From: Saccharopolyspora elongata | GTDB lineage: Bacteria; Actinomycetota; Actinomycetes; Mycobacteriales; Pseudonocardiaceae | Reading direction: 5' to 3' | Length of the DNA stretch: 51,042 bases | Assembly: GCF_004348985.1 (NCBI RefSeq) | Contig: NZ_SMKW01000069.1 | Span: forward strand, 1 to 51,042 | Shown: positions 15,946 to 23,946 of the stretch, piece by piece | How positions within the stretch are numbered: position 1 is the first letter of the stretch | Layout: every line of letters begins with the position of its first letter | The notes under the pieces: model-generated | Told to the model about the DNA's origin: nothing | Database searches by the model: none | Seen by the model: only the letters and a program-made list of their open reading frames with translations | Program-made: the position numbers and the translations under genes

Positions 15946-17259
15946 CTACCGGAGGAAACCCTCGTACTTGCGCTGCGTGAGCTGGCTCTCGATTTGCTTC
16001 ACGGTGTCCAGACCGACGTTGACCATGATCAGCACCGCGGTGCCGCCGAACGGGAAGTTCTGGTTCCCGCCCTGGCCACCGGTGATGCCGAGGAAGAAGT
16101 TCGGCAGGATCGCGATGATGCCCAGGTACAGCGAGCCGGGCAGCGTGATCCGGGACAGCACGAAGCTCAGGTACTCGGCGGTCGGCCGACCGGGCCGGAT
16201 GCCCGGGATGAAGCCGCCGAACTTCTTCATGTCGTCCGCGCGCTCTTCCGGGTTGAACGTGATCGACACGTAGAAGTACGCGAAGAAGATGATCAGCGAC
16301 ATGTACAGCAGGATGTGCACCCAGCTGGACGGCGACACGATGTAGGTCTGGATGAACCGCGCCCACCAGGTGTCCTGGTTGCCGGCGAGCTGACCGAGCA
16401 GCTGCGGCAGGTACAGCAGCGAGGAACCGAAGATGACCGGGATGACACCGGCCTGGTTCACCTTCAGCGGCAGGTACGTGGAGGTCCCGCCGTACATCCG
16501 GCGGCCGATCATGCGCTTGGCGTACTGCACCGGGATCCGGCGCTGGGCCTGCTCGATGAAGACCACGGTCGCGATGATCACGACGGCGAAGGCGCAGACC
16601 ACGGCGAACACCAGGCCGCCGTGCGACTGCAGGATCGCGCCGCCCTCGGCCGGGATCCGCGAGGCGATCGAGACGAAGATCAGCAGGGACATGCCGTTGC
16701 CGATGCCGCGCTCGGTGATCAGCTCACCCATCCACATCAGCACCGCGGCGCCGGCGGTCATGACGACCACGATGGTGATCAGGTTGAGCACCGAGTCGTC
16801 CGGGATGACCGACGTCGAGCAACCCTGGAACAGCTGGCCGCGGACCGCGAGCGCCACGATGCCGGTGCCCTGCAAGATCGCCAGTGCGATCGTCAGGTAC
16901 CGGGTGTACTGGGTCAGCTTCGACTGGCCGGACTGGCCTTCCTTCTTCAGCTGCTCGAAGCGCGGGATGACCACCTGCAGCAGCTGGATGATGATGCTCG
17001 CGGTGATGTAGGGCATGATGCCCAGCGACAGCACCGACAGCTGCAGCAACGCACCGCCGCTGAACAGGTTGAGCAGCGAGTAAACGCTCTGCGAACCGCT
17101 GCCCTGGATCTCCTCGATGCACTGCTGGATGTTCGGGTACGACACCCCGGGGGCGGGGATCGTGGCACCGAGCCGGTAGAGCACGACCATGCCCAGGGTG
17201 AACAGGATCTTGCGGCGCAGGTCCGGCGTCGCCAGAGCCGAGCGGAAGGCGCCGAGCAC
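15946..17259 (-). CDS. secY: protein translocase subunit SecY
   Basis: This 437-residue protein is the pore of the Sec channel. The usual ten membrane segments can be traced, from RKILFTLGMVVLYRLGATIPAPG through PYITASIIIQLLQVVIPRF and IIATVVFIEQAQRRIPVQYAKR to the C-terminal helix near YLGIIAILPNFFLGI. GTG 17259 has AGGAGG 5 nt upstream. It is separated from rplO by a strong terminator and 374 bp, so secY-adk-map is probably transcribed on its own. Confidence 0.98.
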   Translation of the reverse strand: MLGAFRSALATPDLRRKILFTLGMVVLYRLGATIPAPGVSYPNIQQCIEEIQGSGSQSVYSLLNLFSGGALLQLSVLSLGIMPYITASIIIQLLQVVIPRFEQLKKEGQSGQSKLTQYTRYLTIALAILQGTGIVALAVRGQLFQGCSTSVIPDDSVLNLITIVVVMTAGAAVLMWMGELITERGIGNGMSLLIFVSIASRIPAEGGAILQSHGGLVFAVVCAFAVVIIATVVFIEQAQRRIPVQYAKRMIGRRMYGGTSTYLPLKVNQAGVIPVIFGSSLLYLPQLLGQLAGNQDTWWARFIQTYIVSPSSWVHILLYMSLIIFFAYFYVSITFNPEERADDMKKFGGFIPGIRPGRPTAEYLSFVLSRITLPGSLYLGIIAILPNFFLGITGGQGGNQNFPFGGTAVLIMVNVGLDTVKQIESQLTQRKYEGFLR

Positions 17260-17580
17260 GCGAACCTCCTGTACGCGAGCCGGTCGGAACCGGCCGGGAA
17301 AGATGCGGCAATTTCCGCAGCACCCGATGTTTACGGCACTGCCGGGGCGACTCTAGCAGGCCCGAACGCGGCCACGGACGGCGACCGAAGCCTCACTGCT
17401 GATCACGGCATCAGCCATTGGCGAACAAAGACATTCACAATTTCCCCGAAAACCGGGAAAACCACGTGGCAGTGTTCCCGGAATCCGCGAACTCGGCAGC
17501 GTCGCAACGCAATTCGAGGGCCCGCAAGTCCGAGTTGCCCGATCGGGCACACCCCGTGCACTTCACCTGATCGGGAAAAG
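17260..17580 (-). promoter_or_regulatory. secY upstream region
   Basis: Between the rplO terminator and secY lie about 320 bp with no supported gene. The region is notably more AT-rich than its surroundings around 17400-17470. It contains a TTTCCC/GGGAAA hairpin near 17441-17459. It should hold the secY promoter, but I cannot pick hexamers with confidence. Confidence 0.4.
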
Positions 17581-17619
17581 GCCGAGGGCCGGGCGACTTG
17601 TCGTCGCCCGGCCCTCGGC
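17581..17619 (-). terminator. intrinsic terminator after rplO
   Basis: A perfect 17-bp stem (17581-17597 with 17603-17619) has a 5-nt loop and is followed on the minus strand by CTTTTCCC. It starts 15 bp after the rplO stop and closes the spc operon before secY. Confidence 0.9.
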
Positions 17620-17633
17620 TGGGTTAACCGTTG

Positions 17634-18083
17634 TCAGCGGTCCAGCTTGGTGACCGAACCACCCGCAGCGGTGATCTTCTCCTGGGCGCTGCCGGTGAAC
17701 GCGTGCGCGGTCACCTCCAGCTTGATGCCCTCCAGATCCCCGTCGCCGAGGATCTTCACGAGCTCGTTCTTCTTGACGAGGCCCTTGGCGATCAGCTCGT
17801 CGATGCCGACGGTACCGCCCTCCGGGAACGCCTGGACCAGCCGACCGATGTTCACACCCTGGTACTCGGTGCGGAAGCGGTTCTTGAAGCCCTTCAGCTT
17901 CGGGAGCCGCATGTGGATCGGCATCTGCCCACCCTCGAAGCGAGGGGAGACGTTCTTGCGAGCCTTGGTGCCCTTGGTACCGCGGCCCGCGGTCTTGCCC
18001 TTGGAGCCCTCACCGCGACCGACGCGGACCTTGTCGCGCTTGGCGCCGGGGGCCGGACGCAGGTCGTGCAGTTTGATGACCAT
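17634..18083 (-). CDS. rplO: 50S ribosomal protein L15
   Basis: This 149-residue L15 begins MVIKLHDLRPAPGAKRDKVRVGRG, with the Gly/Lys-rich rRNA-threading arm (SKGKTAGRGTKGTKAR) and the conserved FEGGQMP segment. It is the last gene of the spc operon here and starts 1 bp after the rpmD stop. Confidence 0.98.
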   Translation of the reverse strand: MVIKLHDLRPAPGAKRDKVRVGRGEGSKGKTAGRGTKGTKARKNVSPRFEGGQMPIHMRLPKLKGFKNRFRTEYQGVNIGRLVQAFPEGGTVGIDELIAKGLVKKNELVKILGDGDLEGIKLEVTAHAFTGSAQEKITAAGGSVTKLDR

Positions 18084-18084
18084 G

Positions 18085-18267
18085 TCAGTCGACCTCCTCG
18101 ACCGTCACCAGGTGACGGACGGCGTTGATCATGCCGCGCACGTTGGAGTCATCCGGACGCACCACGGACTGACGGATCTTGCGCAGCCCGAGGGTGCGCA
18201 TGGTGTCGCGCTGGTTCTGCTTGGTGCCGACCAGACCACGCACCTGGGTGATCTTCAGCTGTGCCAT
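18085..18267 (-). CDS. rpmD: 50S ribosomal protein L30
   Basis: This 60-residue L30 runs from MAQLKITQVRGLVGTK, with LGLRKIRQSVVRPD and RGMINAVRHLVTVEEVD. The ATG at 18267 gives the standard family length. It lies 5 bp after rpsE. Confidence 0.97.
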   Translation of the reverse strand: MAQLKITQVRGLVGTKQNQRDTMRTLGLRKIRQSVVRPDDSNVRGMINAVRHLVTVEEVD

Positions 18268-18272
18268 GTCGA

Positions 18273-18884
18273 TCAGGCCCCCTGCTGCGCCGCACGGGCC
18301 CGCATGATGAACGCTGGCGCGACGTCCTCGAGCGGCAGGCCGCGACGAGCCGCGACCTCCTCCGGACGCTGCAGCATCTTCAGCGCGGCAACCGTGGCGT
18401 GCACGATGTTGATCGGGTTGTCGCTGCCCAGCGACTTGCTCAGCACGTCGTGGACACCGGCGCACTCCAGCACCGCACGCACCGGGCCACCGGCGATGAC
18501 ACCGGTACCGGCACTGGCCGGACGCAGCAGCACGACGCCCGCGGCGTCCTCGCCCTGCACCGGGTGGGTGATGGTGCCGCCCAGGCGCGGGACGCGGAAG
18601 AAGTTCTTCTTCGCCTCCTCGACGCCCTTGGCGATCGCCGCCGGAACTTCCTTGGCCTTGCCGTAACCGACACCGACCATGCCGTCGCCGTCGCCGACGA
18701 CGACCAGCGCGGTGAAGCTGAACCGCCGGCCACCCTTGACGACCTTCGCGACGCGGTTGATGGTCACGACGCGTTCGAACTGCGGGGTCTTCTCTTGGGC
18801 CGCCCCGCCACGGCCGCCGTCGCGGCGGTCCCGGCGGTCCTTGCCGCCGGACTCCCCGCCCTCACGCCGAGTGCGTCCAGGCAT
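18273..18884 (-). CDS. rpsE: 30S ribosomal protein S5
   Basis: This is a 203-residue S5. It has an Arg/Gly/Asp-rich N-terminal extension of about 35 residues, then the double-stranded RNA-binding-type domain (RVVTINRVAKVVKGGRRFSFTALVVVGD) and the C-terminal domain (GTGVIAGGPVRAVLECAGVHDVLSKSLGS). S5 helps hold decoding fidelity with S4 and S12. It lies 35 bp downstream of rplR. Confidence 0.98.
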   Translation of the reverse strand: MPGRTRREGGESGGKDRRDRRDGGRGGAAQEKTPQFERVVTINRVAKVVKGGRRFSFTALVVVGDGDGMVGVGYGKAKEVPAAIAKGVEEAKKNFFRVPRLGGTITHPVQGEDAAGVVLLRPASAGTGVIAGGPVRAVLECAGVHDVLSKSLGSDNPINIVHATVAALKMLQRPEEVAARRGLPLEDVAPAFIMRARAAQQGA

Positions 18885-18919
18885 CAGGCGTCCCTTCCGT
18901 TCTCGTTCTTAGCCACTTG

Positions 18920-19321
18920 TCAGAACTCCAGTCCGCCGTCACGGGCGGCGTCGGCCAGCGCGGCCACGCGACCGTGGTAGGCGTTACCGCCGCGGTCGAA
19001 CACGACCTTGTCGATGCCGGCGTCCTTGGCACGGGCGGCGACGAGCTCGCCGACCTTCGTGGCCTTGGCCTTCTTGTCGCCCTCGAAGGCCTGGACATCG
19101 GCTTCCAGGCTGGTAGCCGAGACCAGGGTGTGGCCCTTGGTGTCGTCGATGACCTGCGCGACGATGTTGCGCAGCGAACGGGTCACGACGAGGCGCGGGC
19201 GCTCGGCGGTGCCGACGATCTTCTTGCGGATGCGCGTGTGCCGCTTGGCACGGGCAAGCCGACGCTTGGTCGAGATGTCCTTGCCCACCGGCTTGCGCTT
19301 GGTAGCTGTCGTCTCGCTCAT
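18920..19321 (-). CDS. rplR: 50S ribosomal protein L18
   Basis: This 133-residue L18 binds 5S rRNA. It shows RRLARAKRHTRIRKKI, RPRLVVTRSLRNIVAQVIDD and the C-terminal FDRGGNAYHGRVAALADAARDGGLEF. The ATG at 19321 is preferred; a GTG two codons earlier overlaps the rplF stop. The rplF stop and rplR start are only a few bases apart, so they are probably coupled. Confidence 0.97.
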   Translation of the reverse strand: MSETTATKRKPVGKDISTKRRLARAKRHTRIRKKIVGTAERPRLVVTRSLRNIVAQVIDDTKGHTLVSATSLEADVQAFEGDKKAKATKVGELVAARAKDAGIDKVVFDRGGNAYHGRVAALADAARDGGLEF

Positions 19322-19323
19322 GG

Positions 19324-19863
19324 TCACTTACCCGTCTTCCCGACCTTGCGGCGGATGATCTCCCCTGCGTAGCGGACACCCTTGCCCTTGTACGGGTCGG
19401 GCTTGCGCAGCTTGCGAATCCTGGCCGCGATCTCGCCGACCAGCTGCTTGTCGATGCCCTTGACCGAGAGCTTGGTCGGGCCGTCGACCGCGAACTGGAT
19501 GCCTTCCGGCGGTTCGATCACGATGGGGTGGCTGTAGCCGAGGGCGAACTCGAGGTTCGACCCCTTCTGCATCACGCGGTAACCGACGCCGTGGATCTCC
19601 AGGTTCTTCTGGTATCCCTGGCTGACGCCGATCACCATGTTGTTCACCAACGTGCGGGTGAGCCCGTGCAGCGAACGGCTTTCCCGCTCGTCGTTGGGGC
19701 GCTTCACCAGCACCGCGCCGTCCTCGTCCTTCTCGACGATGATCGGCTCGGCAACCTGGTGGTGCAGGCTGCCCTTGGGGCCCTTGACCGTCACCGCCGG
19801 GCCGTCGATGGTCACCTCGACGCCGGAGGGGACGGTGATCGGCAGCTTTCCGATGCGCGACAT
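19324..19863 (-). CDS. rplF: 50S ribosomal protein L6
   Basis: This 179-residue L6 has two related domains: MSRIGKLPITVPSGVEVTI with VKGPKGSL first, then the conserved second-domain segment KLSVKGIDKQLVGEIAARIRKLRKPDPYKGKGVRYAGE. It lies near the factor-binding site of the 50S subunit. It follows rpsH by 16 bp. Confidence 0.98.
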   Translation of the reverse strand: MSRIGKLPITVPSGVEVTIDGPAVTVKGPKGSLHHQVAEPIIVEKDEDGAVLVKRPNDERESRSLHGLTRTLVNNMVIGVSQGYQKNLEIHGVGYRVMQKGSNLEFALGYSHPIVIEPPEGIQFAVDGPTKLSVKGIDKQLVGEIAARIRKLRKPDPYKGKGVRYAGEIIRRKVGKTGK

Positions 19864-19879
19864 TGCCGCTCCTCCTCCC

Positions 19880-20278
19880 TTACCAGACGTAGGCGAGGAC
19901 TTCCCCGCCCACGCCCTTCTTCATGGCCTGCCGGTCGGTCAGCAGACCGCCGGAGGTCGAGATGATTGCGACGCCCAGGCCACCCAGCACCTTCGGCAGG
20001 TTGGTGGACTTGGCGTAGACCCGCAGGCCGGGCTTGGAGACCCGGCGCAGGCCCGCGATGCTCCGCTCGCGGTTCGGGCCGTACTTGAGCTCGACGACGA
20101 GCTGCTTGCAGTTCTCGCCCTCTTCGACGCGCGAGCCGGACACGTAGCCCTCGCGCTTGAGGATCTCGGCGATGTTCGCCTTCAGCTTGGAGTGCGGCAT
20201 CACGACCTCGTCGTGGTATGCCGAGTTTCCGTTGCGCAGACGCGTCAGCATGTCTGCGATCGGATCGGTCATCGTCAT
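19880..20278 (-). CDS. rpsH: 30S ribosomal protein S8
   Basis: This 132-residue S8 runs from MTMTDPIADMLTRLRN to GVGGEVLAYVW, with SRPGL-type and SGGLLTDRQA segments typical of the family. In E. coli S8 is the repressor of the spc operon. Here a 227-bp gap with a large hairpin precedes rpsH, where regulation could act. A start at the second ATG (20272) is equally possible. Confidence 0.97.
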   Translation of the reverse strand: MTMTDPIADMLTRLRNGNSAYHDEVVMPHSKLKANIAEILKREGYVSGSRVEEGENCKQLVVELKYGPNRERSIAGLRRVSKPGLRVYAKSTNLPKVLGGLGVAIISTSGGLLTDRQAMKKGVGGEVLAYVW

Positions 20279-20457
20279 GACCTGCTCAACCTTTCTCGTC
20301 TGGTTCCGATGGGCCCCGATCGCGCACCACCCTGAGGTGGACGTCTGGGCCCTGGCCTGGACGAAGTTCGGGGTTTCCCGGCCGAGCAGCCGGTTCCCTT
20401 GTCAATTCGCGTGCAAGCACGGCATTCGCCGCGGAGCGTGGGCATCAGCCCTGGTAG

Positions 20458-20500
20458 CGCCTGCTGAGGGTACCGGCAATCGGTATCACCCCAGCAGGCG
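20458..20500 (-). other. large hairpin between rpsZ and rpsH
   Basis: The outer arms CGCCTGCTG (20458-20466) and CAGCAGGCG (20492-20500) pair perfectly. Inner GGTACCG / CGGTATC arms extend the stem with a GT wobble. It begins 5 nt after the rpsZ stop in the middle of the spc operon, followed by 180 bp without a gene. There is no U-tract. It is a candidate attenuator, RNase site or S8-binding element. Confidence 0.55.
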
Positions 20501-20505
20501 GGCAG

Positions 20506-20691
20506 TCACCAGGAGGACTTGCTCACACCGGGCAGCTCGCCGGCGTGCGCCATCTCGCGGAAGCACACGCGGCACAGGCCGAACTTGCGGAACACCGCAC
20601 GCGGCCGACCGCAGCGCTGGCAGCGGGTGTAGCCGCGGACGTTGAACTTCGGCTTGCGCGCCGCCTTGATAACCAGCGCCTTCTTGGCCAT
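20506..20691 (-). CDS. rpsZ: 30S ribosomal protein S14, zinc-binding type
   Basis: This 61-residue short S14 keeps both C-x2-C pairs (TRCQRCGRPR and LCRVCFRE) and ends GVSKSSW. This is the zinc-dependent C+ paralogue used in spc operons of actinobacteria; a zinc-free rpsN paralogue, if present, is elsewhere. It starts 3 bp after the rplE stop. Confidence 0.97.
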   Translation of the reverse strand: MAKKALVIKAARKPKFNVRGYTRCQRCGRPRAVFRKFGLCRVCFREMAHAGELPGVSKSSW

Positions 20692-20694
20692 CGC

Positions 20695-21258
20695 TCAGTT
20701 CTCCTTGAACGGGAAGCCCAGGTGCTTCAGCAGCGCCCGGCCCTCCTCATTGTTGGTGGCCGTGGTAACGACGGTGATGTCCATGCCACGCGGGCGGTCG
20801 ATGTTGTCCGGGTTGATCTCGTGGAACATCGACTGCTCGTTGAGGCCGAACGTGTAGTTGCCCTTGCCGTCGAACTGCTTCGGCGACAGCCCGCGGAAGT
20901 CGCGGATTCGCGGCAGCGCGATGGTGACCAGGCGGTCCAGGAACTCCCACATCCGGTCGCCGCGCAGGGTGACCCGCGCACCGATCGGCATGCCCTCGCG
21001 GAGCTTGAACTGCGCGATGGACTTCCGGGCCTTGCGGATCTCCGGCTTCTGACCGGTGATGATCGACAGGTCGCGGACCGCGCCCTCGATCAGCTTGCTG
21101 TCCCGAGCGGCGTCGCCAACACCCATGTTGACCACGACCTTGACCACGCCCGGCGTCTGCATCACGTTGGAGTAGTCGAACTCCTCGTTCAGCGCCTGGC
21201 GGATCTCCTCGCGGTAACGGGTCTTCAGCCGCGGGACGATCTTCTCAGCGGTAGTCAT
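20695..21258 (-). CDS. rplE: 50S ribosomal protein L5
   Basis: This 187-residue L5 binds 5S rRNA and the P-site tRNA. It shows VVVNMGVGDAARDSKLIEGAVRDL, LITGQKP-type SIITGQKPEIRKARKSIAQFKLREGMPIG and the ending LKHLGFPFKEN. It begins 2 bp after the rplX stop. Confidence 0.98.
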   Translation of the reverse strand: MTTAEKIVPRLKTRYREEIRQALNEEFDYSNVMQTPGVVKVVVNMGVGDAARDSKLIEGAVRDLSIITGQKPEIRKARKSIAQFKLREGMPIGARVTLRGDRMWEFLDRLVTIALPRIRDFRGLSPKQFDGKGNYTFGLNEQSMFHEINPDNIDRPRGMDITVVTTATNNEEGRALLKHLGFPFKEN

Positions 21259-21260
21259 GA

Positions 21261-21575
21261 TCAGATGTCCTTACCGTTACGACGAGAGATGCGAACCTTC
21301 TTGCCGTCCTCACCGATGCGGTAGCCGACCCGGGTGGGCTTGCCGTCGGAGTCCACGACCATCACGTTGCTCACGTGGATCGGTGCTTCCTGGGTGACGA
21401 TGCCGCCGGACTGCGCGCCACGCTCGGTCCGCGAGACCTTGGTGTGCTTCTTGATCCGGTTGACACCCTCGACCAGAACGCGCTGCTCCTGCGGGATGGC
21501 CTTGATGACCTTGCCCTTGGCGCCCTTGTCCTTGCCGGAGATGACGACGACCGTGTCGCCCTTCTTGATCTTCAT
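21261..21575 (-). CDS. rplX: 50S ribosomal protein L24
   Basis: This 104-residue L24 carries an N-terminal KOW motif (MKIKKGDTVVVISGKDKGAKGKV) followed by NRIKKHTKVS and the C-terminal GYRIGEDGKKVRISRRNGKDI. L24 initiates 50S assembly. It lies 76 bp downstream of rplN. Confidence 0.97.
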   Translation of the reverse strand: MKIKKGDTVVVISGKDKGAKGKVIKAIPQEQRVLVEGVNRIKKHTKVSRTERGAQSGGIVTQEAPIHVSNVMVVDSDGKPTRVGYRIGEDGKKVRISRRNGKDI

Positions 21576-21651
21576 CAGATCGACACCTCCGGGGACAAAG
21601 CGGTCGTCAAGTTGGCAAACCCCGTGTCGCGCCGTGTTCCATGCATCTTCA

Positions 21652-22020
21652 TCACAAAACCTCCGGCGCGAGCGAGATGATCTTCATGAACTTCTTGTCG
21701 CGCAGCTCGCGGGCGACCGGACCGAAGATACGGGTGCCCCGCGGCTCACCACCGGGCTTGACCAGCACCGCGGCGTTCTCGTCGAAACGGATGTAGGAAC
21801 CATCCGCACGACGCTTTTCCTTCTTCTGCCGGACGATGACGGCCTTAACCACATCGCCCTTCTTCACACCGGCACCGGGGATGGCTTCCTTGACGGTCGC
21901 CACGATGATGTCCCCGAGGCCCGCGTACCGGCGACCCGACCCACCGAGGACACGGATCGTGAGGATCTCCTTGGCCCCGGTGTTGTCGGCGACACGCAGT
22001 CGCGACTCCTGCTGGATCAC
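21652..22020 (-). CDS. rplN: 50S ribosomal protein L14
   Basis: This 122-residue L14 runs from MIQQESRLRVADNTGAKEI to MKIISLAPEVL, with the signature GDVVKAVIVRQKKEKRRADGSYIRFDENAAV. It is the first gene of the spc unit and is preceded by a terminator-like hairpin and a candidate promoter, so it may start its own transcript. Confidence 0.98.
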   Translation of the reverse strand: MIQQESRLRVADNTGAKEILTIRVLGGSGRRYAGLGDIIVATVKEAIPGAGVKKGDVVKAVIVRQKKEKRRADGSYIRFDENAAVLVKPGGEPRGTRIFGPVARELRDKKFMKIISLAPEVL

Positions 22021-22097
22021 GTCTTTCTCCTGACCCTAAGTACCCGGACCTGGCCCGGGCACACTCTGGCGCGCCAAATTTCCGACCTGACGCGCGC

Positions 22098-22103
22098 GGT
22101 CAA
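22098..22103 (-). promoter_or_regulatory. candidate -35 upstream of rplN
   Basis: On the minus strand TTGACC occurs here, about 78 nt before the rplN ATG, just downstream of the rpsQ terminator-like hairpin. AAATTT lies 16 nt further on, a poor -10. An independent spc promoter at this point is plausible, but the -10 is unconvincing. Confidence 0.3.
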
Positions 22104-22119
22104 CTTCCGGCACGAGAAC

Positions 22120-22153
22120 GGCCGGCCGCTGGGATGGTTCCCGGCGGCCGGCC
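22120..22153 (-). terminator. GC-rich hairpin after rpsQ
   Basis: GGCCGGCCGC (22120-22129) pairs with GCGGCCGGCC (22144-22153) around a 14-nt loop, 17 bp after the rpsQ stop. The T-tract is absent. It marks the likely S10/spc boundary, with partial read-through expected. Confidence 0.6.
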
Positions 22154-22169
22154 GGCCGCACACCTTCGT

Positions 22170-22445
22170 TTACTTGGCCTTCTCGAGGATCTCGACCAGT
22201 CGCCAGCGCTTGCTGGCCGACAGCGGACGAGTCTCCATCAGCAGCACGCGGTCGCCGACACCGGCCGTGTTGGCCTCGTCGTGCGCCTTGACCTTGCTGG
22301 TCTGCCGCATGACCTTGCCGTAGAGCGCGTGCTTCTTGCGGTCTTCGAGGGAGACCACGATCGTCTTGTCCATCTTGTCCGAGACGACGTAGCCCTCGCG
22401 CACCTTGCGACGGTTGCGCTCCACGCCCTGTCCTTTCTCGCTCAT
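22170..22445 (-). CDS. rpsQ: 30S ribosomal protein S17
   Basis: This 91-residue S17 OB-fold protein begins MSEKGQGVERNRRKVREGYVV, with DKMDKTIVVSLEDRKKHALYGK and GDRVLLMETRPLSASKRWRLVEIL. Its ATG overlaps the rpmC stop as ATGA, so the genes are coupled. It closes the S10 operon. Confidence 0.97.
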   Translation of the reverse strand: MSEKGQGVERNRRKVREGYVVSDKMDKTIVVSLEDRKKHALYGKVMRQTSKVKAHDEANTAGVGDRVLLMETRPLSASKRWRLVEILEKAK

Positions 22446-22684
22446 GCCGCGCCCTCCTCAGCGCCTTCGGGGGAAACCGTCAGGCCCAGTTCGCGTTCAC
22501 GCATGATCGTGTAGATCCGGGCGATGTCCTGCCGGACCGTGCGCAGCCGCCGGTTGTTGCTCAGCTGACCGGTGGCCATCTGGAAGCGGAGGTTGAACAG
22601 CTCCTCCTTGGCTTCCTTCAGCCGCTGCACGAGCTCCTCGGCGTTGAGTTCGCGGAGCTCGGATGCGGTGACACCCGCTGCCAT
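22442..22684 (-). CDS. rpmC: 50S ribosomal protein L29
   Basis: This 80-residue helical hairpin protein has ELRELNAEELVQRLKEAKEELFNLRFQMATGQLSNN and a Glu-rich actinobacterial C-terminal extension. L29 sits at the tunnel exit near trigger factor and SRP. It shares a base with the rplP stop (TGATG). Confidence 0.97.
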   Translation of the reverse strand: MAAGVTASELRELNAEELVQRLKEAKEELFNLRFQMATGQLSNNRRLRTVRQDIARIYTIMRERELGLTVSPEGAEEGAA

Positions 22685-23103
22685 CAGAAGTCACCACCCT
22701 CGCGGGACACGATCTTGCACTTCATCGGGAGCTTGTGCGCCGCACGGGTCAGCGCCTCGATCGCCGTCTTCTCGTTCGGGAAGGTCAGCTCGAACATGAT
22801 GCGTCCGGGCTTGACGTTGGCGACCCAGGCCTCCGGCGAGCCCTTACCGGAACCCTGACGGGTTTCGGCGGGCTTCTTGGTCAGCGGGCGGTCCGGGAAG
22901 ATGTTGATCCACACCTTGCCGCCACGCTTGACGTGCCGGGTGATCGCGATACGAGCCGACTCGATCTGACGGTTGGTCACGTAGCCGTGCTCGACCGCCT
23001 GAATGCCGTACTCACCGAAGCTGATCCGGGTACCACCCTTGGCCATGCCCTTGCGCTTCGGGGCGTGGCTCTTGCGCCACTTCACCCTGCGTGGGACGAG
23101 CAC
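22684..23103 (-). CDS. rplP: 50S ribosomal protein L16
   Basis: This 139-residue L16 begins MLVPRRVKWRKSHAPKRKGMAKGG, with the conserved RQIESARIAITRHVKRGGKVWINIFPD and GKGSPEAWVA. L16 helps position A-site tRNA. It is 3 bp from rpsC. Confidence 0.98.
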   Translation of the reverse strand: MLVPRRVKWRKSHAPKRKGMAKGGTRISFGEYGIQAVEHGYVTNRQIESARIAITRHVKRGGKVWINIFPDRPLTKKPAETRQGSGKGSPEAWVANVKPGRIMFELTFPNEKTAIEALTRAAHKLPMKCKIVSREGGDF

Positions 23104-23106
23104 GTC

Positions 23107-23946
23107 TCAGCCCTCCGTCTTCTCTTCAGCCGTAGCAGCCTGCGGCTGCTCGCCCTCCGCGGCCTTCTCGGCCTTGGCGGACTTGTCAGCTGCAGCGCGG
23201 TCCGCGCCACCGGCACCCCGGCGACGGCCACCGCGATCCGGACGGCCACCGCGGTCACCGCGGTCGCCGCCGCCGCGCGGCGGACGGACCTCGGACTCCT
23301 GCTGCTTCTGCTTCAGGCCACCGACCAGCTCGCCCTTGTAGATCCACACCTTGACGCCGATGCGCCCGAAGGTGGTGCGGGCCTCGAAGAAGCCGTAGTC
23401 GATGTCCGCGCGCAGCGTGTGCAGCGGAACCCGGCCCTCGCGGTAGAACTCCGAGCGGGACATCTCCGCGCCGCCCAGGCGACCCGAGCACTGCACCCGG
23501 ATGCCCTTGACCTGCGACGAGCGCATGGCCGACTGAATGGCCTTGCGCATCGCGCGCCGGAAGGACACGCGGTTGGACAGCTGCTCGGCCACGCCCTGCG
23601 CGACCAGCTGGGCGTCCGCCTCGGGGTTCTTGACCTCGAGGATGTTGAGCTGGACCTGCTTGCCGGTCAGCTTCTCCAGCGAACCGCGGATGCGGTCCGC
23701 CTCGGCACCGCGGCGGCCGATGACGATGCCCGGCCGAGCGGTGTGAATGTCCACGCGGACCCGCTCGCGGGTGCGCTCGATCTCAACCTTCGAGATCCCA
23801 GCGCGCTCCATACCGCGAGACAGCTGCCGGCGGATCTTGACGTCCTCCGCGACGTACTCCGAGTACTGCTTGTCGGCGTACCAGCGAGACTTCCAGTCCG
23901 TGGTGATGCCGAGTCGGAAGCCGTGCGGGTTGATCTTCTGACCCAC
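23107..23946 (-). CDS. rpsC: 30S ribosomal protein S3
   Basis: This is a 279-residue S3. The KH domain contains IVIGRRGAEADRIRGSLEKLTGK (about 70-95), and the C-terminal domain GIRVQCSGRLGGAEMSRSEFYREGRVPLHTLRADIDYGF. The final 60 residues are an Arg/Gly/Asp then Ala/Glu-rich extension not found in E. coli. S3 lines the mRNA entry pore. It shares a base with the rplV stop. Confidence 0.98.
   Translation of the reverse strand: MGQKINPHGFRLGITTDWKSRWYADKQYSEYVAEDVKIRRQLSRGMERAGISKVEIERTRERVRVDIHTARPGIVIGRRGAEADRIRGSLEKLTGKQVQLNILEVKNPEADAQLVAQGVAEQLSNRVSFRRAMRKAIQSAMRSSQVKGIRVQCSGRLGGAEMSRSEFYREGRVPLHTLRADIDYGFFEARTTFGRIGVKVWIYKGELVGGLKQKQQESEVRPPRGGGDRGDRGGRPDRGGRRRGAGGADRAAADKSAKAEKAAEGEQPQAATAEEKTEG

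Noticed and set aside
15868..18666. Long open plus-strand frame opposite secY and rplO
   Set aside because: Shadow of secY, the intergenic gap and rplO-rpsE. It crosses the perfect terminator stem and has no ribosome site or recognisable domain.
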